Shown here one piece after another: positions 1-11,175 of a stretch of DNA of 64,000 nucleotides; the first letter of the stretch is position 1, and the number at the start of each line of letters is the position of its first letter. A program made the translations under genes and the position numbers. A model generated the notes under the pieces. That model was not told the origin of the DNA. It did not search any database and was given only the letters and a program-made list of their open reading frames with translations. The DNA is from Liolophura sinensis (lineage: Eukaryota > Mollusca > Polyplacophora > Chitonida > Chitonidae): positions 9,481,338 through 9,545,337 of the forward strand of contig NC_088302.1 in NCBI RefSeq assembly GCF_032854445.1. Reading direction: 5' to 3'.

Positions 1-56
1 CAAGTAGGTTCAATACCAGTTGCTACTTTCTGCTTTCTATGTTCACGTTTATATTT

Positions 57-279
57 TGGACCGATTTCACAAAAATTCTGACTTAAGTCAAAATTTAAAA
101 TACGATCTGAATGCTTGCTATCGGGCTTTGGAAATTAAAATTTCGACCCCCTCCTCCCCACTCATCAATGCTGTCTTCAGACAATGTGTCAAGTTTCAAA
201 TCCAGTACCAAAAACTAAGCATCGCAGAGTTTTTAAATTTTGACTTAAGTCAGAAAGGGTTTTGTGGAATCGACCCCCA
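57..279. mobile_element. MITE-like element with terminal inverted repeats
   Basis: The two ends are inverted copies of each other over about 44 bases: the left end (57-100) and the reverse complement of the right end (231-279) share the core ctgacttaagtcaaaattt and an outer part reading like cgatttcacaaaa. The interior has no coding potential. This is the form of a short non-autonomous DNA transposon. No clean target-site duplication is visible, so the exact ends are uncertain by a few bases. Related short motifs (gacttaagtc, ggtccgttcacaaa) recur near 1170-1240 and 30250-30430, so the family may have other decayed copies here. Confidence 0.6.
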
Positions 280-795
280 GGTAATGTGATTTCAATATTA
301 GGAGTTACAAGTTCAGTATTCAGCCTTGTCTTGCTTTCAGTGTAGTCCTGGGGTTTTAGCGTTTCAGTGATGAATGGCGATTTATCTGGTGTTTCACATT
401 AATTATAAAGCATCAGAAGTTCATTATCAGGAGACAACCATAGCAATATATAATTATATGTGAAAGGATGCAGAATCAGCTCTGTTTTACTTGGCTAAAG
501 CCTGCAGCATTCGTCACGTTTGAATAAATGTGCAGCACCAAAAACCAGCTTAGCCTAGTCTTACCAATCTCTCACATGTCACTGGTGAGGCCATGCCCCG
601 GATCACTAAGGAATCCTAGACGTAAGTTAAATTTCAACTCACATTAAAATTGTTATTTCTTATGTTACAAGGTCAAAAATTTGCTTAACAACGTAACTTC
701 TGGGTAAGTTATCGTACAACAATTTTCAGCTGAAATAACAGAAAGGAACATTCAAAATTTAATGATTGAAGTTTTGACTTCAGTTTAAGATCAAT
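280..795. other. Non-coding stretch, nothing recognised
   Basis: No reading frame with protein-like composition, RNA gene or repeat could be recognised here. Confidence 0.5.
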
Positions 796-1150
796 TGGTG
801 GTCCAGGGGCCAGTGGTTTGTCTAATATGCTGGAAAAGTCAACATGGAACAGCCTGTGGTTTTGCTATAATGGTGGAAAAGTCAACATGAAACAACTAGT
901 GGTATGACTGAAATGCAGGAGAAGTCAACATGAAATAGCCAATGGCTTGGCTGCAGCACTGGAGAAGTTAACATGAAATAGCCAGTGGTTTTGCTGTAAT
1001 GCTGGGGAAGTCAACATTGAACACCTATTGGTTTGGCTGTAATGCTGGGAATGTCAACATGGAAACAGCCAATGGGTTGACTGTAATGCTGGGGAAGTCA
1101 ACATGGAATAATTAGCCAGTGGTTTGGTTGTAATGCCGGAGACGTCCATA
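796..1150. repeat. Minisatellite, about 43-47 bp unit, about 8 copies
   Basis: The unit reads approximately gaagtcaacatggaacagcc followed by agtggtttggctgtaatgctgga. The copies differ by substitutions and small indels, so the array is fairly old. Confidence 0.85.
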
Positions 1151-3340
1151 TTAATCAGTATAGAAATCTTGGGTCCGTTCACAAAGCGATTTCGGGCTTA
1201 AACCTAAAATTGTAATCCAAATTAAACGTTTAAATATATGCAAGAGATCGATACAATTTTGACTGCTGATTTTATCCTGCAGAAGTACAAGCACATGCTT
1301 CGGCACTCAGCTTAAAGGAGAAGAAAACTTGAACCAATTACACTATGGGCTGAAAAGAGCACATTTTTTTTCTATCTGGTGGTGCGTGCTGCATAATTTT
1401 GCGATTTTTCCTCGCCATACACGTAAAGCCTGAAAACGGCAAAGCTGGCATAAATCGCTGAGTCCATCGCGTCATCCATCCTTAACATCCCGTAATTTAT
1501 GCTGGGGGTGTGTTGCCTTTCAGCCAGTGAGAGTCATTAAAACTGCCAGCTTGTTTGTGTAAACTAAGAACCTATGTCCAACATTCCGGTTTCCTGATCG
1601 CCAAGCGGCAAACGAACTGTACTGTTCGCTACCTCCTGGAAAGAAGCGTTCTACGGGAAATGTACGAACTGCACTTTGGCTAGTGCTTAGGCAAAATTGA
1701 GTCGCCCACAGCAGATTTTGGCGCCAACTTTTATTTATAATTAATCAGCTTGAGGTCCATATCAGAGTTGTTTTATGGCATGCACCTGTGCACTCTTTTC
1801 AATGGTAGTTGTTTGATATTTAGATTTTCTCCTTCCGTTAAAATATTTTATTTTGTTAAGAAGATTTAAGTCTTGAACTTTAGCCAAAATGGCTTTCCAA
1901 AAGAGACCCAGTGGCTCGTTCTAGCGCAACGGTTACGGTAACGTATACAGCGGCGTAGGAAGCAGTACGGCCGATACTACCATGGACGTACTACTAGTCA
2001 TTAAATAAAAAATAATGACAACGTAAAAAAAGAAGTATGCAAAATATGAAATGAAACAATTTAATGGCGACCAACAAAACGAGGGCTCGTGTACAAACAT
2101 GAGCATTGTAGAGTGTTAAGAACATAAAATTACAATAGATTGACGTGAAGTATAAAAGCCCCGTAAAACGATTTCAGGTCATCTCCAGTCGTTTAGCAAC
2201 ACGAGCTTCCGGGGCCCTAGGCGGCCCCTTGACCCTTCCTTTTGTGCTGGGATAGTCGACCGATTGCCTCCCACACGACTGGTATAACTTCAGAATGCGC
2301 TACAAGGACAGTTACACTGTCGCATGCTTTGTAGAATGGAAATGTAGACACAGTTGCTGTAAATTAGAGAATTTTAATAACTCTCTGTACTGATATAGTG
2401 ACGCCCGTCTCTCTCTCTAGTACGGTGACTTATTCTTCGCAAAAACAAAAACAAACAGAAAAAAAAAGATTTCCTCATTACAATGATATCCTATGTCATG
2501 AAGGGACTATTGTTGTGAAATAGAATTTTCTTCGCTAAAAAGTAAACCGATCAACTAACGTCACTGATAAAACAGCTTGATAAGCCGCTTAACTAACAAG
2601 TATTTGTACAAAACGGCTGGAAAATTGAAATATACTTGCATGGCACAAATAAGCCACCGTACTCTGGATATCGAGTGACGGGCTACGTGGACTTCTCAAG
2701 CCCTTCTCAAATAACCAATATCTTGTCGGAAACAATAATTTATTGTTGATCTTCCAAACTGTCGCTGTCCGCTACAGATGCATTAGTTACCGTCACCTGT
2801 TCGCGTCAACCAGATTCTCTGCAGCGATTGTTCTCTGCACCTGCTCAGAAATTAAATGGGCATCATCAGATGTGGGTTATTGCGTTCGATGGTGTTTATT
2901 TGTGTCTGTCTACGAAAACAAGGAAACAAGCACTAGAGCGGCGAACTCTTCCTATTTCTGCTCGTGGATCGTGGATCATGCTGGTACTGGCATTAGTATC
3001 AGACACAGGTAAACTGACTCCCCTTTTTGCTGAAGTCATTAGTAATTAGCTAATTAACTGGATTAGTTCCTACCATATTTTGTTGAACTGTTTTCTACTG
3101 AGGAAATCCGCCTTTGCCTTGTTTTAAGTTATTATACATAATAGACAGTATTTTGAGTAGGTCTAGACCAGTGAACAGTGAAACGCCGTATAGTTAAGAA
3201 TTAGCTTATCGGTAACTTGTGGCAATCAGTTTTTGTGAGCAAAAAAAAAACAAAAACAAACAAACAAAGAAAAACATTGATCTTTTGCAAGTTACCGACG
3301 ATCTTTCCTCCGAGTGACCTACACTACATACATATAGCGG
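1151..3340. other. Intergenic region without a recognisable gene
   Basis: Two overlapping open frames at 2743-3049 have no recognisable domain and no splice context that would support them. At 1170-1240 there is a diverged piece resembling the end of the MITE-like element at 57-279. A CAAA-rich run lies at 3241-3275. Nothing else is supported. Confidence 0.45.
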
Positions 3341-3344
3341 GAAA

Positions 3345-3445
3345 ATGTAGTCCTACAAATTCCCTGTCAGTCGGGGATTGAGCCCGACTTGTGGCGATTC
3401 TATGGAGTGATAGACAAGCGCCTTAACCACTCGTCCTATTTCAGG
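3345..3445 (-). repeat. tRNA-derived SINE fragment (minus strand)
   Basis: The reverse complement contains gacgagtggttaaggcgctt, a serine/leucine tRNA-type box A region, followed about 40 bases later by gggctcaatcccc, which is box-B-like. The cloverleaf cannot be folded cleanly, so this is read as a SINE head rather than a tRNA gene. Confidence 0.45.
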
Positions 3446-3785
3446 CGATCAGGCCCTGCCTGGTCCGTATTCTTCTTTCATCCGTCAAGGACGCCTCATT
3501 ATCACCACCATATAATCATCACGTGGCGACGACTATATGACTTTAACCGCCAGCCTATTTTAGCTCCCAACACCTCTCCAACTACTGTCCTTGCATGTCC
3601 ATATTTATTTTATGGACGTATTCGGATTCGGCAATATTCAAATGAATCTCGTCTACTTTTCTTCATAACGTTTGCGGTGTCACGGGATCACTCATTAATT
3701 TTGCTGCTGTATAGTATTTGGTTTCGCTCGCTTTTCAAGTATATACCAGAGTTTTACTGACTCCTAAAGAGTCGTCAGGGAACAG

Positions 3786-3850
3786 GATGTAGCTCAGTAG
3801 GCAAAGTGATCTACTTTTAACTAGTAGGCATGCCCTGTCAGTCCCGGCCT
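3786..3850 (+). repeat. tRNA-like SINE head
   Basis: The sequence gatgtagctcagtaggcaaa matches a pol III box A (TRGCNNAGYNGG), and gtcagtcccgg further on is a poor box B. It directly precedes the 52-bp array at 3883. Confidence 0.4.
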
Positions 3851-3882
3851 TGTACAGAGAATTTGTGGAAAGCCCGCTCTCA

Positions 3883-4252
3883 CTGTTTGAATTAAGGCCT
3901 TTCTGGCGATAAAGCGTCGCCACTTTGCTAGGGAATGTTTGTGTTAGGGTCTTGCTAAAAATAAACCGTTGCCACTTAGCCAGAAACTGTTTGTATTGGG
4001 GTCTTGCTGGCAATAAGGAGTCGGCTCTTAGCTAGGGACTGTTTGCATTAGGGCCTTTGCTGACAATAAGTAGTCGCCTCTTATCTAGGGACTGTTTGTA
4101 TTAGGGCCTTGCTGACAATAAAGAGTCGCCTCTTAGCTAGGGACTGTTTGTATTAGGGCCTTGCTGACAATAAAGAGTCGCCTCTTATCTAGGGACTGTT
4201 TGTATTAGGGCCTTGCTGACAATAAGGAGTCGCCTCTTACCTATTGGCTGTT
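3883..4252. repeat. Minisatellite, 52-bp unit, about 7 copies
   Basis: The unit includes agggactgtttgtattaggg then ccttgctgacaataaagagt and cgcctcttagct. Adjacent starts at 4087 and 4139 fix the period at 52. The 5' copies are more diverged than the 3' copies, so the array probably grew at its right end. Confidence 0.9.
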
Positions 4253-5330
4253 TGCACGTACAGTCATGCGTTCGTTGAAGACGACTTGTTTTCCAGCAAT
4301 ATGGCCTGTGTGCTCGCCAACAAGTGCATGTGAAAGTTAAGGGTATCCTGACGCGACATTTGTCATGAAATTTGCGCATCTGTATTTTACCTTATCTTTG
4401 TCTCTTTACTACTCAGGACAATACTCCTCATGGAGGGTACAGACCATATCAACACTATACACTAATTAAATCCTCTTAATTATATGGCATTATCTTTGCA
4501 TGGACAAGAACATGCAGAACTATCTAATTTTTAAATCTGGTGACACAAAAGAATCCTTCCTCCCAGTGGAAATTTATAACAACAGAGTGAAATTAAATCA
4601 TCTAATGTTTATGATTTATGCTGGTTACATTTCTTTAGCTGTTTAATGACACAAAATATTACTTTTTTAATCACAGGTGGGGTGCCCTATACATTATCAC
4701 ATGAGTGTTGCTTTACTTGATAATTTATACATAAATATGAGAAATATGCATGTTTTAGTCCATGCCATTGTCTTTGAACATATTTAGATTAGTCTTAAAT
4801 TTTGATGGTTTGTACATGTATATGTTGTATACATTCACTGTTTGATAACGATTATTTTGAGCCTTTTATTGTTGGGCTATCTTTAGAAAACAAAACAAGA
4901 TATGGTCAAAAGTAAATTTGCTAATATCTGGCATCAGGAGAGCCTTAAGCAGGAACTTGCGGTAGTTGGTGGTTTACCCGGAGCTTTCTCTGGTATTGGA
5001 ATTAAGCAGTAATCAAATATCAAGTACCATAGAGCTCTCAAGCCGAAAACTCCTGACTGTACTGTGAACCCGCGGTTTCTTTTGTGAAAATTTCACTCTG
5101 GTTGAATTGTTGAAGTGATCATTATGCACCCTTTTTTGTTTGTCAGTAAGATAAGACGCCTTTCTATTACTGTTCTGGTAGGTAAGAATAACAGAGAATG
5201 TACTTTGATTGACCGCTTTGTGCAACTCGTCCTGACACACATCCGTGTAGCAATCGGCATCAGTGATAGAATGTCAAGGTCAACTATGGAAAGACCAAAT
5301 TAAAAAAAAAACAACTCACAATACGAACTA
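4253..5330. other. Intergenic region, no gene recognised
   Basis: AT-rich sequence with only short chance frames on both strands (for example 5013-5240 minus and 5115-5303 plus). No repeat family was recognised. Confidence 0.45.
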
Positions 5331-5338
5331 CCAAAGAA

Positions 5339-5614
5339 TGGGGAACTCGTAAAACTCCTTATGTATCAAGACGATCCAAAGCTGTGGACTAATTTGTTCT
5401 TTCCTTGATTACGTCACAATTATGAGTGTGTGTGTGTGTGCTCATAAAACATATATGTTTTAATAAAGTATAATGAATGTGTGGTTATTCTAATAGGGAA
5501 CTTGCAAAACTCCTTCTTGTCTGTACCAAGGCGGTCCAAAGGTGTAAACTTATTTATTCGTCCATTATTACGTCACAATTATCAGTGTAGGCGTGCCCAT
5601 AAAACATATATGAA
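5339..5614. repeat. Direct repeat pair, each copy with a ttacgtcacaattat motif
   Basis: About 120 bases (5339-5463) reappear in diverged form at 5497-5614, sharing ggaactcgtaaaactcctt-like, tccaaag, attacgtcacaattat and cataaaacatatatg blocks. Each copy keeps TTACGTCA (5409-5416 and 5568-5575), the reverse complement of TGACGTAA, while the sequence around it has drifted. They lie about 1.2-1.35 kb before the orphan gene at 6764. Confidence 0.6.
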
Positions 5615-5808
5615 GTACACACGTACTGCAACGTCACAGAAGAAAACAAAGTATTCCACTGTCATTTGGATTGTCTGTGTAGCTCTTCCTCGAGTCTCCC
5701 ACTGTGTGTAGCTGAACTGAAGAAGGCTTTGTTTTGTTGTCATTGGCGTGGATATTGTGGGGACTGGCGATCAGAACATCTCCATTTAAAGATCTGTTTA
5801 AATTTTCC

Positions 5809-6076
5809 GGGGGCCTCCGTGGCTCAGTCGGTTAGCGCGCTAGCGCAGCGTAATGACCCAGGAGCCTCTCACCAATGGGGTCACTGTGAGTTCAAGTCCA
5901 GCTCATGCTGGCTTCCTCTCCGGCCGTATGTGGGAAGGTCTGACAGCAACCTGCGGATGGTCGTGGGTTTCCCCCGGGCTGTGCCCAGTTTCCACCCACC
6001 ATAATGCTGGTTGCCGTCGTATAAGTGAAATATTCTTGAGTACGGCGTAAAACACCAATCAAATAAATAAATAAAT
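5809..6076 (+). mobile_element. Full-length tRNA-derived SINE
   Basis: The head starts ggggcctccgtggctcagtc and has a perfect box A (tggctcagtcgg) and a box-B-like gagttcaagtcc. A central domain follows (cctgcggatggtcgtgggtt), then a conserved 3' domain (gtataagtgaaatattcttg) and an AATA-repeat tail. This is the reference copy for the other SINEs in the window. The family name cannot be assigned with certainty; the conserved 3' domain resembles the widely shared SINE domains reported from molluscs and other invertebrates. Confidence 0.9.
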
Positions 6077-6444
6077 TTAAATAGTTGTCACTTGGGTGTT
6101 CATTCATGAAACTGAAAAGAATGACACATGCGTGTGGTTTAAACATTTACACTCAGAATTCAAATCTGTTAGGAGCTGTTGAGCAACTTAGTCCTGGCTT
6201 TTTATCCTAATCCGCGCTAAGAGCTGCTTAGGTGTGTTAGATCTGTTGACCAAAACAACCATAAACAATGTATACACATATGTGACTCAGGTCACTCTTT
6301 CCGCCTGTAAAAGGACCCTTGGCATAGGATATAGGGTACCGGCAGATTTTTCTCCCACGCAAGGCGCGCTAGTGTAAATTAGGACCTGAACGTCAAACTC
6401 TTGTTGCGCGACGCAAAGCATAATGCGTTCTGCGGTTTCATCTG

Positions 6445-6653
6445 TGACGTAATGGTCAACCCATTGTGGAGTCGCGCTGTTGACGCTGCAGTGGAATGTC
6501 CAGCGTCACTGACATGACGTAACACGTTCCACTCCAAACTTCTGCCGGTATCCCATTAACGTTATTCATGACGTAAAAATGAAACGTTTCTGTTTTGGTG
6601 ACAACAGACTGACGCAGCACGTCATCTGTCGACGTAAAGTTATTGTGACGTAT
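6445..6653. promoter_or_regulatory. Cluster of CRE/bZIP-type TGACGTAA sites
   Basis: Six sites with an ACGT core lie in 209 bases just before the orphan gene: TGACGTAA at 6445-6452, 6515-6522 and 6569-6576, ACGTCAT at 6619-6625, CGACGTAA at 6630-6637 and TGACGTAT at 6646-6653. TGACGTAA is a good site for CREB/ATF and related bZIP factors. The last site is 111 bases before the ATG at 6764, so this is the likely proximal promoter. The binding factor is inferred from the motif only. Confidence 0.6.
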
Positions 6654-6763
6654 TTTGAGACTGTTACATTGTGCCAAGTCTTCTCTGGTACATACACGTA
6701 GATCCTTGAAGGGTTTGCCAATATTTAGCATGCCTTCGTAAGGTTTACGAAGAGAAAATCAAG

Positions 6764-7902
6764 ATGGTAAAAGACAAAGAGGTCAACAGGACAGATAACT
6801 CACTTGAAGGACAAAGTTATATTGGAAAAACTTCGAATGTGGAAGAGGAGACGAGTTCAGCAGCTAGATATTATCAGCACTGCAGCGCTGACGAGCCTCT
6901 CTTAGATTATGAAGAATATTTCCAGGTAAGAACGAAAATATCTCCCGCAGAATTTACTTTAACTTGTGTGCAATTCTTTTATGAAACTATACGGAGAAAA
7001 GGACAATACGGTTTCATGCACGGAAGCAAACAAGGGGAAGGCTTGTGACTATTTATAATTGTTGTACATTTGGTGCTGAAATTTGCCAAGATAGGATATA
7101 CATCTTTTTAATTTTTAGATAAAAAATAAACAAAACTCCCAAGCCATTTAATAATACCTCGTACTAATACTTCGTAGTATTTTCAAGTGGGTTTTTTTTA
7201 AAACTAATATCGCGTTAGAAAGGGAAAGTTAAATTGACAAATAGGAAACCTTTGCTACGAATAATCTGATTAGAAGGCTACAGATTGACTTAACTTACAC
7301 CGTGCGACCACGACAACGAAGAGTGTCGGTGAACATTATAAAAATATGACAGAAAACATTTTGAATAATTTTATCAAATTCTTTGCTATTTACCCGCATG
7401 ATAATTCTAATAAAACATTCTCTGTTTTCAGGATGATGACAGTTCGATAAAAAAGGAAATTATTAAAAAGAAAAAGCCCAAAGGAAAAGCTTCCTATAAG
7501 ATCACCCGACCTGTTTACAATGGTTCATCGATGGCTGATCAGATAAGCTGTCAGCTGGCTGAAATTCGGGCATCAATGTCACGACGACAGCCAGTTGACC
7601 TGAGGAAAGAAGCACGTAAAAATGTGGAGAATAGAAGAGCGAGGAAAAGAGAGGAGGTCTTGGGGAGGAGAAGACAGAGAGGTGACGGTGAGGACGGAGA
7701 ATGGTCCCAGCGGGGTGCCACGAGACTTATCGGGGTGTCTGACCCGTTCATTTACCAACTATTGTGGCAATTTCAGAGGCTACAGATTGTCCAGGAAAAG
7801 CTTGAAAATTGGCGATTGATAGAATTCAGGAAGCGCCTGGCACCCTGTGTTGACCTTGTCGGATACTGCGCAACACCAGAGTTAAAGCGTCGCAGGCAAT
7901 AG
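6764..7902 (+). CDS. Two-exon orphan gene, basic nuclear-looking protein (210 aa)
   Basis: Exon 1 runs from 6764 to 6925 (54 codons) and ends at cag/gtaagaacg, a strong donor. Exon 2 begins at 7432 after a pyrimidine-rich tctgttttcag acceptor and ends at TAG 7900-7902. Both exons are in phase 0, giving a 210-residue protein. The start has a good context (aagATGG). The product has an acidic N-terminal half ending in DEPLLDYEEYFQDDD, then a lysine cluster (KKEIIKKKKPKGK) that looks like a nuclear localisation signal. An arginine-rich stretch (ENRRARKREEVLGRRRQR) follows, then a C-terminal helix around LLWQFQRLQIVQEKLENWR. It is not a bZIP: the conserved Asn and the leucine heptads are missing. 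No family is recognised. A decayed copy at 19621-20278 supports the exon structure. The TGACGTAA cluster upstream suggests bZIP-factor control. The gene model is likely; the function is unknown. Confidence 0.72.
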
Positions 7903-8639
7903 ACTGTCTAATGAACTGATCAGCTGATCCCGTTCGTTAATTGTTCGTTAATTGTTCAGAAGGAAATCTCAGATAGCAGGAATAAGTCCCTGGACATCAA
8001 GTCCAGAAAATTGTAAAGAAACACAGCTTTCTGAGGGCAGACACCATTTATGTTTTGCAACAGTAGTTTAAAATGTTACCGTAATTTATTGCGGATTGGA
8101 TTATTGCAGGCAGACCTAAGTTTGCACAGAAAATATGTGAGTGATTGTCAACGTTAAATGTGCAGCAGCTGAGTTACAAGAATCCTGCGTTTACATTTAA
8201 CAACGGCATTGAACATTTGTGCATTCTCGTAACAAACAGACTATAATGAAACATGAACTTGGTTTATGTATGATATGAATTTTATACAGAAGAATATATT
8301 TATTAAAATAATTTTCTGATGGTTTAATTGATTTGTTATTATTAAAACCCTCGCATGTGTTGACTGATTGTTTTATTTGTTTTTGGTAATGAAGAATTTT
8401 TTGTTTCATTTTACAGAAAATATTTTCCCTATATCACACTGATCAGTGTCGTTGATGGATTGGTTGAATGATTGATTAGGTCTAACGGGATTTTCGGCTC
8501 TGTGGACGGCGGTCATTGCCATGCCTTTATTTACTGATTTATTGATTGATTTATTGATTAAAGACTTACTGAAGATTATTGCACTGATACGGTAGCAGTC
8601 ATTTTCAATGATGGAGGAAACTAGTGGAATCTAAGTAAA
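7903..8639. other. 3' flank of the orphan gene; degenerate ATTG-rich sequence
   Basis: Roughly the first 300 bases are recognisably homologous to the flank after the pseudogene (20279-20570), for example around gaaaatatgtgag. The stretch 8450-8570 is rich in ttgattgatt-type words with ggacggcggtcattg, which resembles the 3' end of a minus-strand SINE of the kind seen at 60204-60478. No gene is seen. Confidence 0.5.
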
Positions 8640-8895
8640 CTACCAGTCTGCGGATGAATTTCTGAGTAATCCACCAGACTCTGGTGGATGAATTTTCCCA
8701 TATCTGAGTAATCTACCAGTCTCTGGTGGATGAATTTTCCCATATCTGAGTAATCCACCAGACTCTGGTGGATGAATTTTCCCATATCTGAGAAAGCTGC
8801 CAGTTTATGGATGGATTTTTCAGTATTTGAATAAACCACCAGACTGTGGATGAATTTTCCCAGATCTAAGTAAACCACCTGTTTGTGGATGAAGT
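8640..8895. repeat. Hairpin minisatellite, 42-bp unit, about 6 copies
   Basis: The unit reads about ctgagtaatccaccagactc then tggtggatgaattttcccat. Each well-kept copy contains the near-perfect palindrome ccaccagactctggtgg. The 42-bp period keeps a frame open on the minus strand (8621-8932), which is a by-product of the period and not evidence for a gene. Confidence 0.9.
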
Positions 8896-9599
8896 TGTAT
8901 AGGCGGTCTTGGCGGGGGTAAAACTGTTTCAAGTAGAATGGCGTCTATTAACATCAGCAGAATGCTGGATTATACAGAAATACAATGTAATTAAGACGCA
9001 TAGCATACAGAACACAACCAGAGCAGCGACACAGTGTGAGAGTGACCCCAGAATCCCATCTGTCCCGTTTTGTGGACTAAGCATCCCGGAGGTCACGTTC
9101 ATTTACAATGTTTTAATGCTATTGTATGTTAAATGTGATACCAGTCCAGCATTTTGCGTAATTTTAAACCAGTGACGTCGAATAAATTGTTATTATTGCT
9201 GCGTTTTTTAAACCTAAGTTGGCCTAAGCCTTGGTGCTAAGGGTGTCTGTAGTTTGCTACTATTTACTTATTTACATGAATAAAACGCCAACTGAGCTAA
9301 ACTGAGAAGAGGCCGTGTTTCACAAGATAAGTATGACAATTTGCCAGTTATCACTCTGTCGTTGCTGCTCTGGATTTACTCGCTGTCCTTTTTTATCATA
9401 CCACGACATCGTAACTTTTTGACAGCCCGTATATTTGCTATAGACTATATAGAACTTCAGCAATCGGCATTTTGCGTATCGTAGACGCTATACATCTACA
9501 TCTCATCTCAACACCTAAAGTAATTTACAGTTCTCTATGTATGCTATAAAGCATCACACCAGATTTGTGTTCCAATTTTATACTAGTTATATTGTTTAC
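8896..9599. other. Intergenic region, no gene recognised
   Basis: An 88-codon open frame at 8909-9175 overlaps the end of the minisatellite and has no recognisable domain. Nothing else is supported. Confidence 0.45.
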
Positions 9600-9845
9600 G
9601 TGGTCGAGGTGGTTAGTTTACCAGCGCGGAGCAATGAACTAGAAGCCTCTCGCCCATGCCGTCACTGTGAGTTCAAGTCCAGTTTGAGTGCTTGTTTCCT
9701 TTCCGGACTTACATGGGAAGGTCTTCCAGCAACCTGCGGATGGTCCTGGGTATTCCCCGGGGTCTGCCCGGCTTAATCCTACCACAAAGCGGACAGCATT
9801 GAGTACGGCGAATGACACCAATCGCATAAATAAACAAACAAACAA
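9600..9845 (+). mobile_element. Old diverged SINE copy
   Basis: It matches the SINE at 5809 throughout (gtgagttcaagtccag, aacctgcggatggtcctggg, ttgagtacggcg, then a degenerate AATA/AACA tail) with many substitutions and a small deletion in the 3' domain. It lies only in duplication unit A. Confidence 0.8.
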
Positions 9846-10267
9846 ATAAATGAATAATAATAATAAAAAAAATTTGTCTTGAACAAGTCGAGTATCACTA
9901 AAAATGTGTCAACAATATAACTAAAATATTACCCTAAATCTATTAGATTTTCAATTCAAGCGTTTTATACATTTGAAAATGGTATAAAGTCCTTGAAAAT
10001 GGTATAAAGTCATTGAAACTATGTGTATGTCTTTTTCAGATATTACCATATACAAGAAGGATTTTCGGATCGATGGTGTTCCAGTGTAATAACAGAAAAA
10101 AGTTATCAGAACAGATTTGATAAGGATTCAAACCTGAGATGCTTGACCCCCTTATCATTGATGGAACACTAATTATTGTCAGTAACATGTGGCCGATAGA
10201 CGAGTTTGGCAGCAAGAAATCTCCATGTAAATGTCCGTCAATTAATGGTGTTTTGTTTGTGTGTGTG

Positions 10268-10333
10268 CCTCGCCACGGTATGGCTGAAATGTTGACGATA
10301 TGGTGTTAAGCCATAATCATTCATTCATTCGTT
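10268..10333 (-). repeat. Short interspersed repeat with ATTC tail
   Basis: The sequence cgccacggtatggctgaaat, then atatggtgttaagccataat and cattcattcattc, recurs in the opposite orientation at 22132-22207 and, diverged, at 55045-55106. It is a second small repeat family, distinct from the long SINE. Confidence 0.65.
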
Positions 10334-10335
10334 CT

Positions 10336-11175
10336 GTGTGTACCAAGGTGTAGAACACTACGGATTTCGCCGTTACATTGTAATGCTTACACAGTACCTT
10401 TATACACGCACACATACACCAGAAGTTTAATGCATCACATGGCCCCGGACTGCCGTGTTAAACCGACAATATCTTCTCATTCATATTTACACTGAAACTA
10501 AGACAAGACGTCACTTGTGGAAAAATAGCACTGACCAATCATTGCACTATGCCGTGTGTCAAGGGGACAGAATTACCTTCTCCTAACCATACTCATTTAC
10601 GGACAAATACGGAGTCTTAATCATGCTGCTTGGGAATCGATGTGCAGCACTTCAAAGAAACAGTCTGTGGTTACCTCCAGTGGTGCCCAGTTTACAGCGT
10701 TGGAAGACCACATATTTCTGCGTAGATTAGAGTGCATTTTCATTTTAAGTGCAGTACTCAAGATGATGACAGACTTTGATGTTCACCTAGATGCCTGCAG
10801 ATTTTCACTGAGCGTCTTACTTATTCGCTTTAGGACAAAAGCCAGTCACAGAGGTTGGGTATTTTCACATCTTCATTATATCAGAAGTGTTCTGCGACGT
10901 AATTCCCTAGAAAATGCAGAGATCCATGAGGCGTTGTAATATTAAATGCGCTTTCTCTTCATAAGTCGTGCCTGGAAATTTTCATTGAATGACTTATACA
11001 TTCGCCTTCATTTCTGATTCGTGGAGTAAGGACAAAGGCAGTGCCAGTGGCAGAGATAGGATCTATAGGCTATATGTGATCAGACGCTGTTCGCACTAGG
11101 TGAAGGCTGCTTGGAAAAAGAGCCAGTTTAAGCAATAGATCGTTAGCGTCTAATTTTCAATTGGCTTCGTTCAAA
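10336..11175. other. 5' flank of GPCR A, homologous to flanks of units B and C
   Basis: This stretch aligns with 22390-23280 (unit C) and about 15640-16140 (unit B), sharing words such as cgttacattg, actgaccaatcat and the block around cagacgctgttcgcactagg. A 127-codon open frame at 10556-10939 is not kept open in the other units, so it is treated as non-coding. It is the probable promoter and 5' leader of the receptor gene. Confidence 0.6.

Noticed and set aside
5809-5880. Possible tRNA gene from box A and box B matches
   Set aside because: The same head occurs at many sites followed by the same SINE body and tail, so it is a SINE promoter; the acceptor stem does not pair.
6764-7902. bZIP transcription factor for the orphan gene
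   Set aside because: The basic region lacks the conserved Asn and Ala pattern and no leucine heptads follow it.
10556-10939. 127-codon frame upstream of GPCR A
   Set aside because: The homologous regions in units B and C do not keep the frame open.
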